Shown: positions 44,441-55,720, numbered from the stretch's first letter. The stretch: DNA of 64,000 bases from Haematobia irritans (GCF_050003625.1 NC_134398.1:95751674-95815673), one strand, 5' to 3'. The notes: generated by a model not told the origin, from the letters alone. Numbers and translations are program-made.

Positions 44441-44975
44441 TCAAAAAAGTAGATAAACTGTTCTTTTTGTGTTCGGAAACGGTCATAGGACGGATGCCCA
44501 TTATTTCAACAACTGTTACACTGAATTTGCATTACTTCTTAAGGTGTGATCCGAATTTAGTGTGAATTAAACAATTTTGTGATATTGTCCCAAATAAATA
44601 ATGGGAAATGGGAACTTTTAACCGAAAATATTTTCAAAAATTCGTTACTTTTATAGAATGGAATTTGTATCATTTTATTAATTCTTACTTCTTTATCCTA
44701 TTTGAAACAAAAATACCCATTAAAAATATAAAAAACGGGTTATAAAAATTGAATTAAAAAACTTCATATGTAGTTTAAATAATTAACACCTCATAATCTT
44801 TTGTGAGGACATTTTTGGAAGTGCTTTTAAAATTGCGCCTTTATAACAACTCCCATTTTTTTTGCTGGGAACTACTTTTAGTTGCTTTATTATATATTGT
44901 CTAGTTGTCTAGTTAATCTGAAGTCTGATTTTTATAAAATAAAACATTAATTGTACCTATAACTGCAGTCCATTA
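44441..44975. other. AT-rich intergenic stretch, nothing recognised
   Basis: No coding or repeat signature seen before the 5' end of the next LINE. Confidence 0.5.
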
Positions 44976-45011
44976 ATTTTCAGCTAGCGGGACTATAGCC
45001 CCCTAGGAAAA

Positions 45012-46191
45012 TTGTCTAGCTACGCTAATGGTGGTGGGAAGTTAACCCACCACCATACTGGGTTGCTAACTTCAGGGCTCAGTGGACGGGTATCGACTGA
45101 AGTTATAAATTTGGGCAATGACCAAGAGTTAGGCCCAATTAGTCGACCTGCAGACGGGTCGACGGGTTGCGATAATTTAACAAGTCGAATCTTACCTAAG
45201 GTAACGACATCAAAAGGAGGTAATCCCTCAAAAAAGAGATTTAAGGAACGCAGAAATGCCTTGTTTATCCTAAAGAAATTAGGATCAGACGACCCAAGCA
45301 CGTTGTCGACTAAGCAAAGCAATTCCTTTAAATGGGAAAGATCACCGGATGAACTGTCATCTTCCAAAAGGTATCAAAGATCGTTTGCCTCAGTGGCAAA
45401 AAACGGTCTTGTGATGGCGATTGTTAATAGAGGAGCAGCGGACGGTTTTGTTCCAAAGCACAAGTGGGGGGAAATTGAGAATGCTTTGTCTGGCGTCTAC
45501 TCGCAGGTTCTGGAAAAGTGTTCCGGCTCAGATCCTCGACAAGTATCAAGGACGATTTAAACTAGTCGCATTTGAGGACCAGAGGTCTATAGATTGTTTT
45601 AAAGCTGCGTTGATAGTAATTGGTGAAGTTTGGGAAGGAGCTGCTCTAGAGTTTGTCGAGAAGAAAGACATATCGGCTAGACCTAGAGCACATGCGTGCT
45701 CCTGACCCTGAATCTATTTTAAATAGAATGAAACAATGCAATCGAGATCTTCTAACAGCTGATTGGAAGGTTGGCCTTTGGATGAAGTGGAGGGACCAAG
45801 ACGGCATGCAGTGTTTATATTGAACACTCAGTCTTTGCCACGTCTAGCAAAGTCCCGGGACCGTGTATGTTATTATATCCAAATGAAGGTATATACAAAC
45901 GATCAGCTAAAGGATTCAGAAATGGACAAGCCTCTGTCTGAATCAGAAATAAGCAGATCTTCTTGCGAAGTCGAGGGAGATACCAAAAATGCAGACATGG
46001 ATAGACACTGTATGCGAGAGGAGGTTTCTACTGCCTCAAAACTCACCAAAGTTGAACCTATGGTTATTGCGAGAGTCACCGAGATCTCTGAAGAGGACAT
46101 TCTTGATGACTCGATTGAAACGGCTGATGTGACGGTTGTTGGAAATATCGATGGTCCTACGGATGCTCCAGATAAATCTTCATCATTGTAA
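45012..46191 (+). pseudogene. LINE ORF1 remnant, frameshifted
   Basis: Frame a starts MSSYANGGGKLTHHHTGLLT and runs to about 45500; frame b continues with KYQGRFKLVAFEDQRSIDCF, then ALIVIGEVWEGAALEF; frame c from 45763 reads DEVEGPRRHAVFILNTQSLP and KVYTNDQLKDSEMDKPLSES, and ends DGPTDAPDKSSSL. At least two frameshifts. No CCHC knuckle is visible, unlike the I-like LINE at 43 kb. Probably an RNA-binding Gag-like protein when intact. Confidence 0.75.
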
Positions 46192-46551
46192 GGCTGCTTG
46201 TGCTGCCTTAAAAGTTCTCCTGATGAAAGAAGACATAGATATAGTTCTTATTCAAGAACCATATGTTTATAGAAATAAAATATGTGAATTAAGTACTCCG
46301 GTGTTCAAACTATTGCAGTATACTGATAATGATGTAAATCGTGCCTGTATAATTGCTAAAAACGATCTTAACTTGTTTCTGCTTCCTTCAATGTGCAATG
46401 CAGACACTATCGTTGCCAGTTTAGAAATAGCCGAATGCAAATATTGGGTATCTTCGGTCTACATGGGACATGATAGGGAGATGCCTCCAAGTGCCGTTAA
46501 CACCTTATGCTTAGTACTAAGTTCGTTTCTGCGAAAACCGAATATCTTCAT
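46136..46551 (+). pseudogene. LINE ORF2, endonuclease N-terminal part
   Basis: Reads MLQINLHHCKAACAALKVLL, then DIVLIQEPYVYRN, the N-terminal metal-binding and QEP motifs of apurinic-like LINE endonucleases, and ends at RKPNIFI where the 2.7-kb insertion begins. Resumes at 49239 with IMGCDANAHHSIWGS. Confidence 0.85.
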
Positions 46552-46672
46552 CTATCTCTGTATATAGGGTCTCAAACTCAGGGATGTTAACTTATTTATG
46601 CGAAATAATATGCCCGCCTATTTTTTCGTGCGAAAAAACCCAGGGTTGTATAAATATATGTCTGAATTAGAG

Positions 46673-47220
46673 GTGTGCACGTGACACGAAATTGTCGTGA
46701 CTCACGAAAATTTTCGTGACTCACGCGTGAGTCGTGAGTGACGCTCATAGCAACGGCGTGAGTGTGCGTGAGCGTGATTAACAAACCAAAATGTCGTGCG
46801 TGAGCGTGAGTCACGAAAATATTATCTTCGTGAGTGTGCGTGAGTAAAGATTTACGCTCACGAAAATAATCCTGCTCACCAACATAAAACGCTTAAGAGT
46901 TAAATTCATTTACAATTTTAGTGACACCTGGGATGTTAAGAGTGTAATAACGCTCTCGATTTTAATAATGCTCATGTTTTCAGACGCGTCGCTAAGGTAA
47001 ATTACTCAAAAAATTGTTCGTGAGTCACGATATTTTTCGTAAGTCACGGTATTTTTCGTGAGTCACGACATTTTCGTGCGTGAGTGTGCGTGAATACAAA
47101 TTTTCTTTTCGTGAGTGTGCGTGAGCGTGAGTCCTACCAAACAATATCGTGCGTGAGTGTGCGTGAGTAAGATTTTTCCGTTGTGAGTGTGCGTGAGTAA
47201 AATATTACTCACGTGCACAC
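46673..47220. mobile_element. GTGAG-rich 548-bp element with TIRs
   Basis: Inverted ends gtgtgcacgtga (46673-46684) and tcacgtgcacac (47209-47220). Nearly all of the interior at each end is made of variants of gtgagtgtgcgtgag and gtgactcacga, in both orientations; a unique AT-rich core lies at about 46880-47010. Flanks tagag and tagat suggest a 4-5 bp duplication. A related scrap is at 60930-61025. Confidence 0.75.
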
Positions 47221-47459
47221 TAGATAGGGTCACGAAAAAAAGTTGATGCGGTCACCCCCCAGTATTGTAGCATATTCGAAGACAATTTCAGAACACCAAA
47301 ACTTTTTTTTTTCTGTGCACCCTACGACCCCCCGAAATACAATTTATTGTGCTGTGTCGTCATTTGAAGTCCGATCGAAAAAAAACGCATATCGTTGTTC
47401 GTGGTTGATCAGGGGCTATATTTCGTGCATTGGTTATTTTTGACTCCAACGTCAAATTT

Positions 47460-48587
47460 GATTTTTAATTTTTTTATTTCGCTTCGTATACCCCTATGAC
47501 ACACATTTCTAATAACCATTATAAAGATCTTAACAAAATATGAAACTTTTGCTTTTGAAGTATTTAATTATATTCATAAACAAAAAAGTTACAGAGATTT
47601 TAAAAAGTCAATAGGTCACCCTACACAACACTAAATAGTGTTTGCTGTGTTGTCATGATGTCCGATCGAAACTACATGCACATCGTTATTCATATCTACG
47701 AAATTGATTTATAAGGCATTTAGAACACAAAACCTGTTTATCTGTAAATTTCTAACGGTACCTTTGTATACATACTCGTTGTTTGCACTGCGGCATTTTC
47801 TGCGTTATGCAAAGTGCATGTGTTTTGCTAGAACATCTTGAGAGCCTACTGTTTTAAAATTCTAACAATCACTTTCGCTACATGATTTTTTAAGTCTGTC
47901 CATATTTTTGTGAGAGAAGGCTGTTGATAGTATTTGAAAAAAGTGAAAACAAAATGAAATTCGAAGCTCGGGATATCGACAAAACTAAATTACCAACAAA
48001 TCATCAAGTTATTGAATTCCTTTTATATTTAAAGAAAGCAGGCACCGCAAGTGTTAAAAAAAAATAAAAAGCTTACATGTTGTATAAAAGTTGCAATAAA
48101 AGTGGTAACAGAATTGTGGAAAATTACGAAAATTCCAACTGTCGGAAATACATCAATTTGAAAATTATTAATAAACCTTATAAATAAACGTGATGAAAAC
48201 AGTAGGCTCTCAAATTGTTCTAGCAAAAACACATGCACTTTGCATAACGCAGAAAATGCCGTAGTGCAAACAACGAGCATGTATAAAAAGGTACCGTTAG
48301 AAATTTACAGATAAACAGGTTTTGTGTTCTAAATGCCTTATAAATCAATTTCGTAGATATGAATAACGATGTGCATGTGGTTTCGATCGGACATCATGAC
48401 AACAAAAACTATTTAGTGTTGTGTAGGGTGACCTATTGACTTTTTAAAATCTCTGTAACTTTTTTGTTTATGAATATAACTAAATAGTTCAAAAGCAAAA
48501 GTTTCATATTTTGTTAAGATTTTTATAATGGTTATTACAAATGGGTGTCATAGGGGTATACGAAGCGAAATAAAAAAATTAAAAATC
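47460..48587. repeat. Long palindrome, arms about 395 bp
   Basis: Left arm 47460-47855 and right arm 48195-48587 are inverted copies at roughly 95% identity (for example gcgttatgcaaagtgcatgt against acatgcactttgcataacgc). The spacer of about 340 bp (47856-48194) is unique. 47330-47450 is a third, more diverged copy of part of the arm (tgtcgtcatttgaagtccga). The minus-strand 83-codon frame inside has no support. If transcribed it would fold into a long double-stranded RNA. Confidence 0.9.
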
Positions 48588-49226
48588 ATGCATTTGGACG
48601 TCAATTGCCTGTTTCGGTATCAGGCTAACATGAAATATAATAAGCAACGATGAGCCCGTCGTAAAACTAGGAAAAACACGACTAATGTACGCGTTAGAAT
48701 TGTTGTATCCTGGAAACCAGTTTCTGTAAGTTGTCACATGTTGTTGTAGTTGACTGTAGAAACAATAAGCATTGTTCGACTGTTCACCACTTAGGTGAAT
48801 TCTAACAAATTAGCTTTCTAAAAATAAATCTCGTGTTGTTGCATTACTATGTAACAAAACGAAATAAAAATAAGATTAAGGGACTTGTAAGTTATATGAA
48901 AAGATGATGTACAGTGGGAGAAAAGATGATTCAATTTGTAAGAGGAAATTTCCCAAATGTTTTCTCCATAAGGAGTTAGCATAAAGGGCCCAAAATTGAG
49001 TTATCTCTCCCAGCCAGATCTATATTAAAGGTTGCGGAAAGGTTCATTCGCCCGAACCGAAACATGTACAGTCCAGGCGTGTATAGATTTGTATCTGGCG
49101 TTTTCTCTATTAACCATGTTCCTTAATCTATATCTGTCCATAAAGCTCGAAAAATAATTGTTAATTAGATATAATGCATTTGGACGTCAATTGCCTGTTT
49201 CGGTATCAGGCTAACATGAAATATAA
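48588..49226. repeat. 53-bp direct repeats flanking 0.5 kb
   Basis: atgcatttggacgtcaattg...tgaaatataa occurs at 48588-48640 and 49174-49226 without visible mismatch. The enclosed 533 bp is unrecognised. Too long for an ordinary target duplication, so it is a local duplication or a terminal repeat of a small element. Confidence 0.9.
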
Positions 49227-49238
49227 CAAAGACAAAAC

Positions 49239-49690
49239 TCATTATGGGATGCGATGCAAATGCACATCATAGTATATGGGGAAGTGGTGACATTAATACA
49301 AGAGGAGAGTCACTCCTACAGTTTATTTTGCGTACTAATTTGGTAGTTTGCAATAAGGGAGATGCCCCAACCTTTGTTACTAAAAACAGGCAAGAGGTTT
49401 TGGACGCCACTTTGGCCTCGCAAGAACTGAATGAAATGATATCTGATTGGCAGGTTTTAAGTGAACATAGCTTCTCAGATCATCGCTACATCAGTTTCAA
49501 ATTTGGTGATCATACCACCAAGACCATATTTTCGCCAAATGTTAGGAAAGCTGACTGGAATAGGTATAGGGAATCGTTCAATATGATGATACCGGAAATA
49601 CCAGACAAATATGAGCACTGTGCAAGTTATCGAACACGCAGTGGAGAGGATTACGAAGGCCATCAACATTTCACTGAAAGCTACATGCCC
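49239..49690 (+). pseudogene. LINE ORF2, endonuclease C-terminal part
   Basis: MGCDANAHHSIWGSGDINTR, then TFVTKNRQEVLDATLAS and HSFSDHRYISFKFGDH: the catalytic D-N-H and SDH motifs of the endonuclease are preserved. The frame shifts near 49600-49690 (SYRTRSGEDYEGHQ versus VIEHAVERITKAINISLKAT in another frame). Confidence 0.88.
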
Positions 49691-49788
49691 TAGAGGGAAG
49701 CCAAGGGGGAAAAATCGACCACCATCGTGCAGGAAGCTCTTTAACAAAGCGAAGTCCACCAGAGCTCCTGTGGTGGATAGGAGCTCTG

Positions 49789-50768
49789 GTGGACTTCAAG
49801 CGAGAACTGAGAAAGGCTCAGCATAACTCTTGGAATGATTACTGCAGCAGTATTGAGAATACGTCCGAGGCTTCCAGACTACGGAAGGTACTAGCATCCA
49901 CTAACTCCGCTCCAGGTCTCATTAAAACATCGGAGGGCAATTGGACAACGTCCAGTGAGGAGACGCTTGAGGTACTATTGGACACACATTTTCCTGGGAA
50001 TCAGACGGTTGAACCCTGTTCTGGCGGTGCCACAGTGGCTCAGCGATCATTTCCTATCGAGGAAATTGTATCGGAATCTAGAATAAAATGGGCGGATGGA
50101 ATTACTCCTGCGGAGTTACAAGCAGTGACTGACAGAATTATCCCATGTACCATCTTAGCATATATTCCAGGAAAGTGGAGGGAAATAAAGTCGTTTTCAT
50201 GTCTAAAGCGGGAAAAGCCTCTCATTCGAGTGCGAAGGGTTTTCGACCAATCAACTTATCCTCATTCCTACTTAAGACTCTGAAGAGGATGGTAGATATT
50301 TATCTTAGAACTAGTGTCGAAACGACAGCATGCATACTCGGAGGGCAGCTCTACTGAGACCGCATTACATGAACTAGTCAGCTTTATTGAAAGCTCACTA
50401 TCTGTCAATGAATACACAATCGTGGCGTTCCTAGACATCAAGGGGCATTCAATAACGTCCATCCGAGCTCGATATTAAATGGACTGACAACTCTGAATGT
50501 TGATCCAGGTATACTTAGGCTATTAGACGAACATCTAATGAAGAGACGTATTTCAGCCACACTAGGACAAACAAACATACAAAGGTATGTGAACAGAGGC
50601 ATTCCCCAAGGAGGAGTTCTATTACCTCTTCTTTGGAATGTTGCTATAAACAACCTTCTGGTTTCCCTAGAAAATGAAAGGATAAAAGTGGTGCCATACG
50701 CAGGTGATGTGGCGCTAGCAGTCATCCACAATCAGAGATATTATACAGAGAGGCCTCCGGATGAATGA
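49789..50768 (+). pseudogene. LINE ORF2, reverse transcriptase region
   Basis: Frame 1: DFKRELRKAQHNSWNDYCSS, then to 50145 PCTILAYIPGKW. Frame shift, then KAGKASHSSAKGFRPINLSS, FLLKTLKRMVD (RT block). Then FLDIKG (first catalytic Asp), with another frameshift immediately after at about 50443, then NNVHPSSILNGLTTLN, IPQGGVLLPLLWNVAINNL and YAGDVALAV. The last is the catalytic YADD-type box with its first Asp changed to Gly (50697-50708). Inactive. Confidence 0.88.
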
Positions 50769-51051
50769 GAAATGGGCGAAAGAGAATGGTCTTGGGGTAA
50801 ATCCTGCAAAGACAGAACTAGTCATGTGCTGCAAAGATCGCAAAACTCCCACCTAAAAATTGTGCATTGGCTATACACGGCAGTGGTTAGGCCTATAATG
50901 CTATATGGTGTTGTAGTCCGGTAGCCGGCACTTCAGCAGCCGACAAGTTTAGACAAAGTTCAGCGTAAGACAGGAAAAAAATTCCCTTAATGTCATGTTA
51001 CATCTATTGCCTTTAGACATTTTGGCCAAATAGTCAGCTGCAACAACGGCT

Positions 51052-51550
51052 GTGCGGTTGCGCGAGCTATCGCTGTGGTCGGGAAAAATGTATGGTCATA
51101 GTTCGGTCCTCAAAATAAGGTCAGATGTGCCTAACGTAGTGGATTACACTTTGCCGAGACTACTTTTCGACAAAAAGTTTGAACCTCTAATACCCAGCAG
51201 TGAGGCGTGCTGCACACAGGCCCCGGGGAATAAACAATATATAGATTTCTACACTGATGGCTCCAAATTAAATGGACAAGTGTGTTTCGGAGTATATTCT
51301 AAAGATCTGGAACTTCAAATAGCGAACAGATTACCAAATCACTGTAGTGTTTTACAGGTTGAAATATTAGCAATAAGAGAGGTGGTGAATTGGCTGAGAA
51401 CTAATGTTCCAAAAAATGTTGGCATTAATATATACTCAGACAGTCAACCTGCAAAAAAATCCTTGGACTCTGAGTTCCTTAACTCGAAAACTGCCATCGA
51501 CTGCCGCAAATCTCTCAACGTGATGGCTGAGCAGTACAATATTCACATAC
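51052..51550 (+). pseudogene. LINE ORF2, RNase H domain, N-terminal part
   Basis: YIDFYTDGSKLNGQVCFGVY, then LQVEILAIREVVNWL and IYSDSQPAKKSL carry the D-E-D catalytic residues of RNase H. Broken at 51550 by the TIR-bearing insertion; the rest of the domain (WVPGRRNIPGNSEADELA) follows at 52720. Confidence 0.88.
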
Positions 51551-52714
51551 ACACAGAGAATAGAATGGGTGGAAATCGGTTGTAATAATTTAAATTCCAT
51601 AGTTGGAACAATAAGTAGTTTGTGTCTACCTACTCTCTCTATTTTCAACTATATTTTCATCTACTCCACCATTAGACAACTGTTATAACAGATTTTCCTT
51701 CGTGTTTTACGATAAATAGTTGTAGCAACCAAATGTATCTATTTTGAAATTGTTTGCATGAAATTGGTTGGTACAACCTTCCTTAATAGAATTTCATGGC
51801 TGTAATTTAGTAATTATAATTTACATACGGTTGCCACAGCCGAATATAAATTGAATATTTTCAAATGTCAATATTAAAATTTCTTAAGTCAAGAAAAGAC
51901 ATATGTTTATAAATAGAAAAATATAACGACGAATTTTCTGCCTGGCCTTTTCGGCATTTACTATGGATCTCATTAAAAAATATTACTGATAATCCACGGA
52001 ATTTGCTTATATTTATTATGTCAAATGGATTAATTTAATGTAATACACAAAAATTTTATGGAACCGGCGAAGAAGACAAAAGTGAACTTCAGTATCTAAT
52101 TTTATGAGGACCTAATGAAAAATACGCCCTAATGAATGTATAGAAGAACTTGTAAGGAGTTAACAGTGGAAGCAAATTGGGTAAGTTTAATTTGTTTTTA
52201 TGTATTTGTCCATTTTAATGCAATGTACCAGTTTTGGTCAGAGTATAAATACTTTTATTCTCAAAAAAATCTGGCTACACGAAGTATCGTTTCTGACATG
52301 TTGAGATAGATTCTCTAGCGATCTATCTGTTCCAACCATTTATTCCTTTGGGAAGATCCTGCTAATCATGAATGGAAACTTTGGTTCCCATTTATGTATA
52401 TCACACAGATTTCAGATTACGATTAATTTACTTATGTCCCAGCAAAAAATACTTCCGCAGTAAGACTTTAGTTGCGCTTTTTGGCATACAATAACACACT
52501 GCATGAATCGGTGGCAATAACGTAAACGAGTAATCAAAGTAGGTTATGATCATTCGTTTACGTTATTACAACCAATTCATGCAGTATAGATGCATGAAAG
52601 GTAGTGCTATTTTGCTTCACGCCTTCAATGCTATACTCAATATTTTATATCACTTCTGCCAAAAGGAGGTTGGCAATAAATTCGATTGTCACAACCAATC
52701 TGTATTCTCTGTGT
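51551..52714. mobile_element. 1.16-kb insertion with ACACAGAGAATA termini
   Basis: Inverted ends acacagagaata (51551-51562) and tattctctgtgt (52703-52714), with a further imperfect inverse match (cggttgt / acaaccaatc) inside. No clean target duplication is visible: flanks are tcacatac and aatatggg. The cagagaa start resembles hAT ends but this is weak. Interior is AT-rich with no recognised gene apart from a hairpin at 52497-52586. Confidence 0.65.
52497..52586. repeat. 33-bp-arm hairpin
   Basis: cactgcatgaatcggtggca...ataacgtaaacga is inverted at 52553-52586 with two or three mismatches; the loop is about 22 bp. Possibly a tiny fold-back MITE or the terminus of a nested element. Confidence 0.8.
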
Positions 52715-53388
52715 AATATGGGTGCCTGGCCGTAGGAACATACCGGGGAACTCCGAAGCAGATGAGTTAGCAAGGCTAGGAACTACCTTACATATTCCAG
52801 GGAAACTGGAATCTGTTGGTATATCTCTGGCAACCTACAAGCTCTTACTGCGTGAGAAGGCTGTCATGATGGCAAATGTTCGATGGGTGAATTGCAAGTG
52901 TTGTAACGACACCAAATATGGCCCCATTTAAACTTGAACCGCACATTAGATATGCTAGTGTTCTCAAGACGTCAGATATCACTCCTGATATCTGCTATAA
53001 CAGGTCGCTGCCTGATAGGCGATTTTGCAAAAACTATTAGTGCGAAGTATAATGAATATTATATGAGCTGTCATGATGCGGAGGAAAAGGAATTAATTAA
53101 ACACCTCTTGTGTGAGTGTCATGCATTTTGTGTAAGGCGTAAGCAAATTTTAGGGGCATATAACTTTAGATTACTTGCGGACCTGGAAAACATTAACTTA
53201 AGCAGTCTGCTAATGTTTTTGGAACGATCTGGTTGGTTCGACAGAAGAAAGCAATCGAGAAGGTTCAGCGGTTAAAACTAGAAGTGCTCATATGTAATAG
53301 GTACTTTTAGTTAATGTGGTATCACAATGGACTGAATAGTCTAAGTGAGCCTGAAACTTAATCGGGCTGCCACTTTAACCTAACCTAG
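52715..53388 (+). pseudogene. LINE ORF2 C-terminus and 3' tail
   Basis: IWVPGRRNIPGNSEADELAR is the last RNase H motif. Then comes a frame ending KYGPI, a stop at 52930, and reopening as RTLDMLVFSRRQISLLISAI with the CMSCHD...HLLCECHAFC zinc ligands. It ends LERSGWFDRRKQSRRFSG. The tail 53290-53388 reads gtggtatcacaatggactga, atagtctaagtgagcctga, cgggctgccac, taacctaacct, shared with the SINE. Confidence 0.88.
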
Positions 53389-53808
53389 GCAACTGACGGC
53401 GCTATTTAATAGGGGGCGATACAGAATTAAGTTATTACATGGCTTTCTCACCAAAAAGGTTTGGGATTTGAAATGTTTCCCCTTTATAAGCGTTTCAAAA
53501 CGAGTCGTTTTCCCCACACCCAGAAAACAAATTCGTTGCCTCAACCGAATTATTTGCCAACTGAAAGCGGATGGTTCCATCAACTATCAAAGAATTCTGT
53601 TGGCACAACTAGCATTTGGCAATTGTAACCGCATGGTAGTATGTCGAATCAACTTTATTTATTTGGTTTGTTGGTGCAACCGCCCATGATGTTATTTATT
53701 ATTACCCTGACCAATTGTTAGATATACTTACCAAATTCCAATATTAAATAAAAAGGGCAGATTATATTGAGATTATATAATTCAATTTTCATATATTATG
53801 CATGTACG
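53389..53808. repeat. Dispersed repeat fragment, no gene
   Basis: Starts with gcgctatttaatagggggcg, related to gcgctatttaacagggagcg at 57301 and taacagggagcgatattg at 27511 and 39192. The remaining sequence has no supported gene; 67- and 73-codon frames overlap on opposite strands without motifs. Confidence 0.5.
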
Positions 53809-53810
53809 TA

Positions 53811-55049
53811 CGAGGGCAGTTCGGAAACTTCTTAGCCTAGCACAAAAAGCGCGGTATAAGCAGAAAAAAAGTTAAGTGTTTTGGAAACTTCCGTCTCTGT
53901 TATGAACACATGTTAAATTTTGTTTCGATCTGGCAACTCCTTCATATAGAAACAGGTGTTCAAAAAAGACGCATCCGCAATTTTTTTACAATGGAAAAAT
54001 TAGAAATGCGTGCTGTCATTAAATATTTACATAAAAAGGTTTATCGGGACAAGAAATTCATAATGATATGGTGAATGTGTTAGGTGAAAGTGCTCCTTCA
54101 TATGCAACAGTAAAAAATTGGGTTGGTTAATTTAAACGTGGTCGTACAAGCATTGAAGATGAACCACGTAGTGGACGTCCAAAGACAGCAACAACAGAAA
54201 TTGTAGCCAAAGTGCATGATATGGTATTAAATGATCGACGAATAAAAGTGCGTGAAATTGCTAATATCATGGGCATCTCAAATGATCGAGTCGATTTAAG
54301 TTTGCATGAACAACTACAGATGAAAAGCTTTCTGCAAGATGGGTGCCGCATTTGTTAACAGTCGATCAAAAACGCATAAATAAAATGTATTTTAAGCGTC
54401 GTTTCATAACTGTTGATGAGACATGGATCCACCACTATACTCCAGAGACAAAAGAACAATCCAAATAATGGACTGAAGCTGGAGGAAGTGCCCTAAAGAA
54501 GGCAAAAACAATTCAATCGGGTGGTAAGGTTATAGCAACGGGTTTTTGGGACTTCAAAGGTATTTTATTGATTGACTATCTGCAAAAGCGTAAAACAATA
54601 AATTCAGAGTACTATTGCAACCTTTTGGATCAATTAAAAGTACAAATTCGAGAAAAACGTTCTGGCTTACAACGCAAAAAAATAATTTTTCATCAAGACA
54701 ACGCACAAGAGTGTTTTAACAATGCCTAAAATCAACGAATTAAAGTACGAGTTGCTTGACCACCCACCTTATTCTCCTGATTTAGCCCCAGTTACTTTTA
54801 CTTGTTCCCAAATCTAAAAAAATTCCTTGCTGGCAAGCGTTTTACCACAAATGAAGATGCAATTACAGTTGTAAACCACTATTTTGAAGACCTTGAGGAA
54901 AACTATTTTAATCAAAGGATAAAATTGCTAGAAAAGCGTTGGACTAAGTGTATTGAAGTTTCAGGAGATTATATTGAAAAATAAAAATATTTTGGAAAAA
55001 CTAACTATTCTCTTTCATTGATAGGCTAAGAAGTTCCGAACCGCCCTCG
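53811..55049 (+). mobile_element. mariner transposon, full-length but inactive
   Basis: Inverted ends cgagggcagttcggaaactt (53811) and cgagggcggttcggaacttc (inward reading from 55049), flanked by TA (53809-53810 and 55050-55051). 1239 bp, the usual mariner size. The same family is found at 61896. Confidence 0.93.
53991..54984 (+). pseudogene. mariner transposase, multiple stops and a frameshift
   Basis: Starts MEKLEMRAVIKYLHKKG. HTH region VREIANIMGISNDRV. Catalytic blocks TVDETWIHHYTPETK and FHQDN are present. Stops interrupt at WVG*FKRG, EQSK*WTEAGG and after CFNNA. A small deletion after YSPDLAP removes the Asp of the last catalytic triad position and shifts the frame; the tail resumes as NLKKFLAGKRFTTNEDAITV and ends DYIEK. 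A DD34D mariner by motif. Confidence 0.92.
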
Positions 55050-55051
55050 TA

Positions 55052-55390
55052 CATATTACAGCTTTTATGAACATAAAAGTATAATTCATAGACATTTGTA
55101 GAAATACATATGCATATTATAACAAATTAAAAACTATTAATCCCAAACTACAAATTCTTCTCCAGAAGGGGATACAGAAATTTTTGAATATAAATATATT
55201 GTAATTTTTTCAACTGAAGCAAATTGTAAATTTTTTTATTTGAATCGATTCTATATGCATAGTAGTGGTTGTCAAAATATATATTTTTAGTTTTATATAT
55301 AGCTAAATCTTGATATCGTGGTAAAATTGTTTAAGTTAGCAAAACTTTCCCTTTATGATGTTTATTTATTAATATGTATATCACCATGTC
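55052..55390. other. AT-rich intergenic stretch, nothing recognised
   Basis: No coding, repeat or RNA signature seen; the 69-codon frame beginning at 55318 extends into the next element and has no recognisable content. Confidence 0.5.
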
Positions 55391-55657
55391 ACTACCCACC
55401 CGACCAAAGTGCCGAGAAATGGCGAAGGTTCGCTAAAGCGAACATTTTTCGAAATAAATTAAAGCGCACATTATTCGAGAAAAGTTCGATAATAGAAAAA
55501 TTTCGAACGTTCGTTGTTTCGAAGTAATAACGAATATTTTCGGCTTATTTGTTGGTGTTCCGCCATGTTTGTTTTTGACAAAGACAGAGATTAAAAAGTC
55601 ATTTCAGTTTAAGAAATTGCTAAGTGCGGGTAAAGTGTCTTAGCGAATCTAAAAGAG

Positions 55658-55720
55658 GTAAGTAATTTATTTATATATCTTTTAAAAAACTATCAATTTT
55701 CTTTCATGTTTAATTTTCAG
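55658..55720 (+). other. Candidate 63-bp intron in leader of mini-gene
   Basis: Donor GTAAGT after aaaagag, AT-rich body, acceptor taattttcag directly before atgtatccag. Length and composition fit a typical short dipteran intron. Splicing is inferred from sequence only. Confidence 0.55.

Larger units (their letters stand above)
46552..49238. mobile_element. Composite insertion splitting LINE endonuclease
   Basis: LINE sequence stops at aatatcttcat and resumes at tcattatgggatgcg, so a short tcat overlap may be the target duplication. Inside are a GTGAG-rich element (46673-47220), a long palindrome (47460-48587) with an extra diverged arm copy (about 47330-47450), and a 53-bp direct repeat pair. 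48641-49173 is otherwise unrecognised. Confidence 0.75.
44976..53388 (+). mobile_element. LINE with RNase H (Loa/Jockey-like), broken by nested insertions
   Basis: Order: short 5' leader, ORF1 (45012-46191, frameshifted), ORF2 endonuclease (46136-46551), insertion (46552-49238), rest of endonuclease (49239-49690), RT (49789-50768), RNase H (51052-51550), insertion (51551-52714), end of RNase H and C-terminal zinc region (52715-53275), 3' tail ending cctaacct (53388). The host element without insertions would be about 4.5-5 kb. ORF1 and ORF2 overlap near 46136-46191. Clade assignment is inference from domain order and motifs. Confidence 0.85.

Noticed and set aside
45012..46191. A stand-alone host gene of 140-180 codons
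   Set aside because: Three successive frames form one LINE ORF1 that overlaps the endonuclease start; it is a frameshifted retrotransposon gene.
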